Shown here: positions 56,400 through 64,000 of the stretch, one piece after another
How the letters are laid out: every line of letters begins with the position of its first letter
Numbering within the stretch: the stretch's first letter is position 1
Assembly (NCBI GenBank): GCA_040954595.2
Contig: CM082579.2
Location: 14,384,001 to 14,448,000 of the forward strand
Reading direction: 5' to 3'
Length of the DNA: 64,000 bases
DNA from: Balanoglossus misakiensis
Taxonomy: Eukaryota; Hemichordata
Notes under the pieces: model-generated
Database searches by the model: none
Told to the model about the DNA's origin: nothing
The model's input: the letters and a program-made list of their open reading frames with translations, nothing else
Made by a program: the position numbers and the translations under genes

Positions 56400-57290
56400 A
56401 ACTCTTTGATCAAAAATGGCAAGAAATATACCAAAAAGTATGAATATTTCACCAGATTTCAACAAATCTGATTTCTGTTCATGCCTAAGAACCTCTTTAA
56501 CAAGTTTCAATAAGGAAGACATTTTGGCAAACAACAGGAAATTCAGACAAATCTGACTGATATCACATATATGAATTCCCATTCAAAGTTTCCAACCAAT
56601 TGGACTTGTGGTATTACCGAAGACTATTTGGCCAAACCCTGCAGAAATTCCCAAAAAATACAATTATGCAAATTTCATTACAATTTGATCATATCTGACT
56701 GAGATCACCCCTAGAAACCCAAATACAAAGTATCAAAACAATTGCACCTACATTTCACAGGATTGGATTTTTTGGCAAAAACCAAATATTGCCCAAAAAT
56801 GCATTTTTGCAAATTTCACCACCGTTTGCACAAATGTGATTCAGGTAAGCCCTATGAACCTCCATACCAAGTTTCCAATCAATTGGACATGTAATTTCAG
56901 AGAAAATTTTTTTTAACAAAACTGCAGAAAATTCCCCAAAAAATTCATAAAAAATAGGAAACGCCAGATACTGACTCCACCTGAACAAAATCATACGAGG
57001 TCTTCCCAAAATACTTGCACACCAATGCACGCCAATTTTTAACTTAATCTGATCCGCTGTTATTAAGTTTTTCAATTTTGACTATTTGAACATTTTTCCA
57101 GTTAATACCAGTATGCATTTTTTCGCAATAACAATTTCTATGTACACACTAAATATCAGTAGTTTCAAGTTTTTGATGTTGATGGACATACACATACATA
57201 CATCAATACATTAAGACGAAACTGATCCATTCACAAAATACATAATTCTGTATGAGGCACACATACAGACATACATAACCGACGGACACC
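56400..57290. repeat. R1-like interspersed sequence, diverged
   Basis: Repeats of ..AAAAATGC(A)..TTTGCAAATTTCACCA, ATTTGATCATATCTGACTGAGATCACC, CCAATTGGACATGTAATTTCAGAGAAAA and a tail GATGGACATACACATACATACATC. Same general plan as R1, more diverged. No coding frame. Confidence 0.7.
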
Positions 57291-57802
57291 AACTTATGCT
57301 ATAAGCTGACATTTATATACATGTTAGCCAAAAACCAAAATCAACCTCAAAATAGACATTAAAATATATTGCACCACCATGAGAAGACAAATTCATTTTT
57401 TGACAAATTTTCTGGGGCGTCATTGATATAGCATGGCATATTGTCAAAGTACGTAGGCTCTGTGATAAGATTCCATACACACAAAATGGTAACCTTGGAA
57501 GTCCAGCTGACGTAGTTATGCAATGGCGTCTCGTGTATTCCGTCGCCAAAAAATCATCGTAAACTAATTGATAGTCGGGGTCACAATTCAAGACGACTTT
57601 CTCTAAATTCTTTATGAATGGATTAAATCGAAATCGAAATGTTGACGTATGACGTACGGAATGAGATCTGAACAGACATTCAATGTTATCATTCTCGCTC
57701 GATCACATATTGGGTAGGCCATCTAGCAATCGCTATATAGTATTGGCGATAACAGACTGTCTATAAACACACAAAACGGATTTTACTGTTGAGTGTGATC
57801 AA

Positions 57803-57973
57803 CCGCCATGTTATTTTTCTCTGAACAATAGACAAATAGAAAGCCTGGTGACATTTTGAGATTGACTGCGTGAGGACCACAATATGCGTGAATCATTTAC
57901 GGTTTGTCTTGATGAATGGGTCACGTCATAGTCATAACGCGGATTCGGCTGCACGCCAACTATCCGCCATATT
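57803..57973 (-). promoter_or_regulatory. Possible promoter region: two CCGCCATnTT (YY1-like) motifs
   Basis: CCGCCATGTT at 57803-57812 and CCGCCATATT at 57964-57973 match the YY1-type consensus CCGCCATNTT, in the most CpG-rich non-repeat stretch between the two duplication arms. A short ATG frame (MADSWRAAESAL) reads leftward from the second motif. It lies upstream, in minus-strand sense, of blocks A2/A3. Suggestive only. Confidence 0.25.
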
Positions 57974-58339
57974 GTCTCCACTAACTTACTCGTAAGTAGT
58001 TTCAAACTTCATTTGAAAAGAGTATTCGTCTGACGGTCCTGTAGATTAACAATTTACGCTCTATGAAGCAACTAAACAACGTTAGCTTCCTTGTGGATTC
58101 ACGTAGGGAAGTTATTCGTAACGACGGGTACAGCGTCTGAGCATGGACAGAACCACGGCAATATCGCCAGGAATGTCTCATTTCACAGCGCCCTCAAACA
58201 GTCGATCTCCTCAAACTATCGTTTCCACTGGTCATATATGCAGCATTAACGAAAGCTCTCATAGACAACCATGTAATAGAAAAATTAAAACTTTAATAAC
58301 TTCATTAATATCAAAGCCACACCCACCAAAACCTTTTCA

Positions 58340-58490
58340 GTTCTTGCCATATGATATCTGAACCTGTGTACTAAATTTGGTTGAAATCGGTTCAGCGGTT
58401 CTTGAGATATCGGGTATACAGACAGACACACACATACACAGACATCGCTAAACTATAAGCTCACGTGATTTTCAGGTGAGCTAAAAATTG
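58340..58490. repeat. Dispersed repeat tail with hairpin
   Basis: TGTGTACTAAATTTGGTTGAAATCGG..CAGCGGTTCTTGAGATATCGGG..ACAGACAGACACACACA, then AAGCTCACGTGATTTTCAGGTGAGCT. This 3'-end style is common to dispersed elements in invertebrate genomes; class unassigned. Confidence 0.55.
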
Positions 58491-58499
58491 GGTTACCCC

Positions 58500-59345
58500 T
58501 AGGAATATTCCTACCATATTTCAAAGCCATCAAAAAAGCAGTTTCAAAGAAAAACACATTTGTTCAAAAGTGGCAAAAACACAAATATGCAAACATCTCT
58601 ATAATTGTACACCATCTTACTTCAATCACTACAAGGAACATTCCTGCCAAAATTCAAAGCAATCTGACAAGGGTTTGAACGGTTTAACAGAAAACAGTTT
58701 TTGACAAAGATTGCAAAAAATATCCCCAATAACACAAGCACGCAGTTTTAACCATTTTTATGACATCTTCCTTGGGTTACCCCTGGGAATCTGCCTACCA
58801 AATTGCAAAGCATTCTGACCTTAATTGGCAAAATTGCTCAAAATTATAAATATGCCTATTTTACAACAATCTGAACAAAAAATATGGTAACTCGGACCAC
58901 CCATAGGAAGCTTCATACTAAATTTCGAAGGAGTCGGACTATCGCTTTCAGAAGTGAAGATTTTTTTTTACCAATAATGTGGAAAAAGACAAAAAAAATT
59001 AATAAACATTAGAAAATTCATAATATTAGCTCACAACATACAGGACTGTATGGGGTTCATTGACATACCAATCTGACCAGTGGTTGTCAAGTTTCTGACT
59101 TTTGACCAATTTCACATTTACACAGGTAATATTTTGGCAATGACAATTTCATTTGAACAAAATCCCATCTACAGCCCCGCCTGCATCTACACACTAAATA
59201 TGGAAGTGATATGCCCAGCGGTTTTCATCCATTCACTCATACATACAAATGCAACTGATTCCATAAGGTCCCAATCGTATATATGTACATAAACCAAATG
59301 GGACCTAAAAATTGCTCCAAAATTATAAATACGCAATTTTTGGCA
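58500..59345. repeat. Interspersed family R1, copy before duplication B
   Basis: Contains the full R1 order: TTGCTCAAAATTATAAATATGC, ..GGAAGCTTCATACTAAATTTC, CATACAGGACTGTATGGGG, TTTTGACCAATTTCACATTT, CTGCATCTACACACTAAATATGG, ..CAGCGGTTTTCATCC and CATAAGGTCCCA. Confidence 0.85.
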
Positions 59346-60654
59346 ACAATTTAAACAAAACTATGGTTGGTAACTCAGATCACCTATGAAGCTTCATAAT
59401 AAATTTCAAACAAGTCAGCTGATCAATTCCAGAAAAGTAGGTTTTTACCGACAATGTGGAAAGAGACAAAAAAAATGCTTAAAAATAGAAAATTCACATT
59501 ATTAGCTCACAACATGTAGAATTGTGAGAGGATACCATAAGGTACATGCATACCAATTATCAATTTTGAAAGCAATTTGCCCAGTAGTTGTTGAGTTCCC
59601 AAGTTTTGACGAATTTGACACTTTCCCAGCTAATTTGCATATTTTGGCAATGACAACTTCACTTAGACAAACTCCCATCTACTGCCCTGTCTGCACATTA
59701 AATATCAAGGTGAAATGCCAGTAGTTTCCAAATGTTTGATGTTGATGGACATACAAACATCCATACATACAGGTGCAACTGATCCCGTAAGGTACCATGG
59801 TATAAATACATATACCAAATGGGACGTAATAATTCTGATAAAATGCGTACATACGTACATACATACAAGTCAGCAATAAAGAGACGGGATAGTGGGCTGG
59901 CACTGAGTGTCTATTTCTATTGCAAATTATAAACATGCAGCAAGTGTAAAAACCACATGTACCTTCAACGTCCTTGGACAACACATTTTTGTAACTTTCC
60001 CAGATCAATGGCTAATATTACTTGCCAAAGGCGACTAGAATTTTGGGGGCCTGATGCAAGTCTGATACATGTACTTCATGATTTAGAGATATGATGAAAA
60101 TCCTGTCAACCGAATTACAGGGAAATCAGATTTTCCATGTAAAATCATATCACCCAAAAGTGTCAAAAATAATTTTGAAACAAAAAGTCTACTCAAAATC
60201 ATACCAAAATTTAAATGTTAATGCAGTACGTTAGGCAAGCAATTTGAGAATGAAGAAACTTACAAAATAATTTATAAATTGTAAATAATTTACAAATGCC
60301 GCACACAAACTTACAATTACTACCATATTACTGAACATGTTAAAAGGACATTGTACCAGCAGAGACATTGTGATCGAGCAATCCCCAAGATATACATGAC
60401 ATGGTCTAATTACAAATATTGAATATGTAAAATATGTACACAACACTTCCAGTCTTACAGTACAGTCAGCTGCTTGTGAACAATAGTCATGTAGCTATTT
60501 CATCAAATTTACAGCCCAAGTCTTGCCTATACAATTCTCCCTACTTTAAACACGTTTTAAGCTACCCTAAATGAGTGATGAAAATCTCATACGGTCGATA
60601 ATTTCAAGATGGCCGATTTTTGCCATGTTAAAGAAATGGGAGTTCATAAGCTAA

Positions 60655-60885
60655 AATGATGATGGGTCATTCTTGAACTTTTTAACAGAAAAAATAGCAA
60701 AAGTGAAAAAAAGTTTAATATGCTAACTACCGAGACAGAAATGTTTGACCGAAGGAAGTCATGAAATACAGTAAACATATCATTTCTTCTTTCTCTTACT
60801 ACAGTTGGTTATGGACTTTCCGCCCAGAATGCAATGAGATTTGACACCTAGCGCAAAGTGAAAAACCTATTTAAGGCAGCCAGAA
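60655..60885. repeat. Dispersed repeat, copy in duplication B
   Basis: ATGATGGGTCATTCTTGAACTTTTTAACAG to GGCAGCCAGAATTTTCTGCATAG. Same family as 21210-21435 and 54160-54375. Confidence 0.8.
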
Positions 60886-61302
60886 TTTTCTGCATAGTAT
60901 GACGGAAACATTTGTAAAGTCATGGCTAGCATGGGTTGGCAGGTTTATGGGACCCGCTCAGGTTCCCTCGAATAACACATAATGCATGATTGGTGACTGA
61001 TTATTGTTTATTTGTTGATTTTGTCACATTTTCAGAAAAATCCCTATCAATCAGTCATATTTGTTTGGCCTTGCTATACAGCGCAATATGAATCTTGTTG
61101 ACTGAAATTGTTGAGGATAGTGGTACATAAAGGTTACCAATTGGAAAATATTAAAATGATTATTAGTGGTGTCCAACTCTTCATGATAACCAGTTGTGGC
61201 TTGCCACCACCATAATTTTAAAAGGGTGACTTCACTATTTGATGGGAAAAGGTAGCATTTACAAACAAGCTATGGAGCATGTATACAGCAAGGTGTGCTT
61301 AC

Positions 61303-61375
61303 CGGAAAGCGGTCTTGGATCAGGCCTAGGTATTCTCTTCCTCCTCCGGCATACGTTGAAATGCTGTGTTTAAGA
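61303..61375 (-). other. Exon-like block B3 (minus strand)
   Basis: Same 73 bp block as A3 with identical splice-like borders (TTTGATTCACAG / GTAAGC) on the minus strand. The block itself matches A3 base for base as far as I can read. Confidence 0.45.
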
Positions 61376-61713
61376 CTGTGAATCAAATATATGCAAATAT
61401 TAATTAGTAACCAATCAACCTTGCTTTAGAATTATGTGGGCCATACAAATTAGTGAAAATATGCAAAACATGGTATAATATAGGGTCAGAAAAAATTTCC
61501 AGCCTATTTGTGTCATGATTTACATTTTTCTTTCTGGCCTAAAGTATTGTTTTATTTCACTCTAAACAACATTACTTTCCTTCATGCGTCTAATATAATA
61601 ACAGATCTCTTAGCCAGTTTGATTAAGCATAGTGTTGGACTAGCACACGTTCAGCCAAAGTTAAAGTATCTCCCTGTGTATTGATATGGGAGTAATTTTA
61701 GCTATATGGTTAA

Positions 61714-62060
61714 AGGGACAAAGTCTCTCTGTCGCTGTCCTTTTTCCATTAATTATGTTTGATACAAGACACTGTTTATGTCAATGTACATTTGGATATA
61801 TAGTGAATAAATGATCAACCACACAAAACTTCCATCCCGCTTGTATGATATGAGAGTAAAAACTCGCCCAAAATGAATAAATGGTAAAGAACGATTATTC
61901 ATTTTGGCGAGTATTTTTACTCTCGTGTCTACAAGTGGGACGGAAGTTGTGTGTGGCTGAACGTTCATTCACTATATATCTACATGTAGAATAACAAACG
62001 GTGTCTTGTATCAAATATAATTAATGGAAAAAAGGGCAGCGAGAGAGAGACTTTGTCCCT
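61714..62060. mobile_element. TTAA MITE, AGGGACAAAG family, complete copy
   Basis: TTAA at 61710-61713 and 62061-62064. Termini AGGGACAAAGTCTCTCTGTCGCTG and CAGCGAGAGAGAGACTTTGTCCCT. The whole 347 bp element is nearly self-complementary, with a turn near 61890 in ATTCATTTTGG/CCAAAATGAAT. The paralogous empty site at 55595 proves the insertion and the TTAA duplication. Confidence 0.97.
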
Positions 62061-62302
62061 TTAAGGAAATGCATCCACATTTATTTTATGCTCCACGTGA
62101 AGATTTGAACTTTTGAGTTGTCCATCTAATTCATGACATCACGATCATATCACAAGCAATCGAGGCCAGAATTCGAAGGGGAAAAAACAGGTACATTGTA
62201 TTGAAAGCTGGAATATGTAAATTAGTTCGTAGACATACATTTCTTCCTATTGTTTCGGTTGCAACACCCGATAAAAGCAAATATAAAGCAAGTCATGCTT
62301 AC

Positions 62303-62377
62303 CATTGAGCGGTCTTAAACTCGCCCCGGACAAGGAAGAGAATCCCGAGTTGAAACGCAGACAGTTTCAGGCAGCAT
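62303..62377 (-). other. Exon-like block B2 (minus strand)
   Basis: 75 bp paralog of A2. The differences I see are three substitutions, and the open hydrophobic frame is kept (CCLKLSAFQLGILFLVRGEF). Splice-like borders TTTGATTCACAG and GTAAGC are kept. Confidence 0.5.
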
Positions 62378-62579
62378 CTGTGAATCAAATAGACATAGAA
62401 GTTAGTAACCAGTCATAGAAGCTCTGCGTGGCAGGGCTGCGTGTTAACGGCTATACCATAGCTCCCACTGGTAGCTTATAACAGTCTCAATGGTGCCAAA
62501 AATCTCCCCAACAACAAAACCAACCCTGGTCAGTTTATTCGCTATCGCTTTGCCTTAAAAGTTATACTGTAGTGTGTTA

Positions 62580-62999
62580 CCACAGGGGGCTCCTCCCTCC
62601 GCGATTTTATTGTTTGTTTGTTGTTGTTGATTGGCATAATAAACAAATACATATTTCTTTATTAATAAATATGGTTTGTTGACATGTAAGTGTTAGGGTA
62701 TATTCAACAGTTAGGGTTACTGTTGGCATTTTTTTCGATCCACGGCCCCGGGCATCACTAAGCCACAGGGGGTGGGGGGGTGGGGGGTTTGGGGGGGGTG
62801 ATGCCGGCCATGGATCGAAAAAATGCCAACACTAATTCTAACCGTTGAATATACCATAACCTGTCAAATATACCCTAATAACCTAACCCTTACATGTCAA
62901 CAAACCATATTTATTAATAAAGAAATATGTATTTGTTTATTATGCCAATCAACAACAACAAACAAACAATAAAATCGCCTAGGGAGAGCCCCCTGTGGT
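62580..62999. mobile_element. Long foldback with G-rich loop
   Basis: Arms of about 180-200 bp (62580-62758 and 62799-62999) begin CCACAGGGGGCTC and include GATTTTATTGTTTGTTTGTTG, ATTAATAAATATGGTTTGTTGACATG and GGCATTTTTTTCGATCCA. The 40 bp loop is a run of G tracts (GGGGGTGGGGGGGTGGGGGG). No TTAA or TA duplication was clear. Confidence 0.9.
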
Positions 63000-63255
63000 G
63001 TTACGGTACCACCTGCTCCACAATAACAAAGCTGACTCGAGCCAACGAACGACGTACAATTTACTCGCACGGTGTAATATAACGCACAAATTCCATGCGA
63101 CTGTGAGTTTACTGTTTGGTGCTGTAACGCTTCCCAAAGTCAGAATTTCGATGTTGGGAGGACCCTCTCGCCCTACCACGACCAGTTTTTGCTAGAAGGA
63201 GTGTACATGTACTTGTAAAATAACATTAAATGCCATGCTTACCAGAGAAACGACA

Positions 63256-63296
63256 TCATCAAGCATGGAGGCGACCGGGACCTCCATGCTTGATGA
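63256..63296. repeat. Perfect 16 bp hairpin, 9 nt loop
   Basis: TCATCAAGCATGGAGG / CCTCCATGCTTGATGA with loop CGACCGGGA. It is next to a donor-like GCTTAC (minus-strand GTAAGC, 63237-63242). No T-run follows, so it is not a bacterial-type terminator. Confidence 0.8.
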
Positions 63297-63299
63297 ACG

Positions 63300-64000
63300 T
63301 CAAAGCTGCAATGATTTTTCAAATGCAATGGTCAGCGGTACGAGAACGAGGCACCAGCTGTGCGTCAATTATGCAACTTACTTACTACTCAATCAGAATC
63401 CTGCTTCAACATGACGTAACACTAATTAGTCAAAGAATGCAATGCAACGTATGTGTGCGGGTGGAGAATGCGCCTCACGTCAATGCAGACACACCAGACA
63501 CACACACTGAAATGCAAATTGAGGAATTATGTCACGGTGTTCTTTGGAAGTGCGAATGAATAAAATATTTCGTTTTCTTCAGTGTTTTTGTACTACAAAA
63601 AAAATTGCTAAAAAACGACTAGCAAGCGCTTATGCAATAAAATACAAATAAATATAATTATCGCCAATTGGAAATGGAACGTCAATCCGCATTTGTCAAA
63701 AAATAACAGAAAAGACAAAGGAGCTGAGACGTCCTAAAATAAAAGGAATGACCTCTCTGTTCTGACCTGTATGAGGAAGCCCTATTGTAATACGCAATAT
63801 GTCGGATCATGCTACCATCCGCCATTCTGATTGGACGAGAGATCAATCCATCGATACGAAAGTACTCAATAGAGCACTGCTAAAACTGGCCCCTGAACTA
63901 ATAGCATGCAACAGGGAAAACGTGACTAAATAAAAAAAAATATAGCTGATAAATTTACGGACGGCCGGTTTATTTTGTAACTGCTCTATTGGAACTGTTG
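63300..64000. other. No gene recognised; CCAAT/YY1-like motifs at 63819-63834
   Basis: Non-repeat sequence. CCGCCATTCT (63819-63828) overlaps an inverted CCAAT box (ATTGG, 63830-63834) in a CpG-containing stretch. It could belong to a promoter reading leftward towards B2/B3, comparable with 57803-57973. Evidence is weak. The plus-strand open frame around 63230-63559 shows no domain. Confidence 0.3.

Larger units (their letters stand above)
59350..62425. repeat. Segmental duplication, copy B
   Basis: Paralog of 52510-55945 (landmarks given there). It carries about 230 bp (60950-61180) absent from A, lacks the 610 bp at A 54752-55364, and has gained the MITE at 61714-62060. The right end of similarity is near AGTCATAGAAGCTCT (62413) versus AGTCATAGTAGCTCT (55931). 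Confidence 0.9.

Noticed and set aside
56151-57591. Minus-strand frames of 90-143 codons
   Set aside because: They lie in R1-like dispersed repeat and change with repeat copies; no domain signatures or splice context.
62690-62720. Telomere-like TTAGGG motifs
   Set aside because: Only isolated GTTAGGGT words within the foldback arms, no tandem run.
63243-63287. First coding exon (starting MEVPVASML on the minus strand) for block B2
   Set aside because: Splicing from its GTAAGC to B2 gives the wrong phase, or a stop at the junction in the alternative frame.
63230-63559. Plus-strand 109-codon frame
   Set aside because: It begins across the perfect hairpin and shows no recognisable domain. Codon composition is not distinctive, so it is left uncalled.

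Overview
The window looks like nuclear DNA of an animal with introns, probably a marine invertebrate. A deuterostome such as a hemichordate, echinoderm or lancelet is my guess, but the sequence alone does not settle it. The evidence is GT-AG introns in mostly phase 1, a shuffled-domain extracellular gene (C-type lectin, CUB, sushi, calcium-binding EGF), two non-LTR retrotransposon relics, many foldback MITEs and several satellites. Nothing bacterial or operon-like is present. Most of the window is repeat.

Layout. 1-2886 is an AT-rich satellite of about 79 bp units. 2887-7120 holds diverged repeats and a minus-strand LINE whose reverse-transcriptase frame carries five in-frame stops and is split by a TTAA-flanked foldback transposon (3997-4791). 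8938-27206 is the one recognisable host gene, on the plus strand: CLECT (4 exons), CUB (2 exons), a broken CUB exon, CUB (2 exons), a broken sushi exon, three sushi exons and two EGF exons. Its last visible exon ends in a good splice donor, so the gene should continue. Its introns are packed with MITEs. 28020-42290 is a 14 kb minisatellite of 90 bp and 74 bp units with nested higher-order duplications. 43243-44885 holds three smaller tandem arrays. 45625-64000 is a mosaic of one old interspersed family, a truncated LINE, more MITEs and a segmental duplication (about 52.5-55.9 kb and 59.35-62.4 kb). Each arm of the duplication carries two small related minus-strand exon-like blocks.

Main points. 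(1) At least five sequence-unrelated foldback families end at TTAA. Two insertions can be proved inside the window: one by restoration of the LINE reading frame across the insert, one by an uninterrupted TTAA site in the paralogous duplicate. (2) The lectin/CUB/sushi gene carries two decayed module exons that splicing can skip without changing frame, because both are flanked by phase 1 introns. One CUB junction (18.73-20.05 kb) does not close in phase as read. (3) The giant minisatellite begins inside a copy of another foldback element, expanded through blocks of about 1.4, 1.9, 2.1 and 3.3 kb, and varies largely at CpG positions. Its long open frames on both strands follow from a 90 bp unit without stops and are not called as genes.
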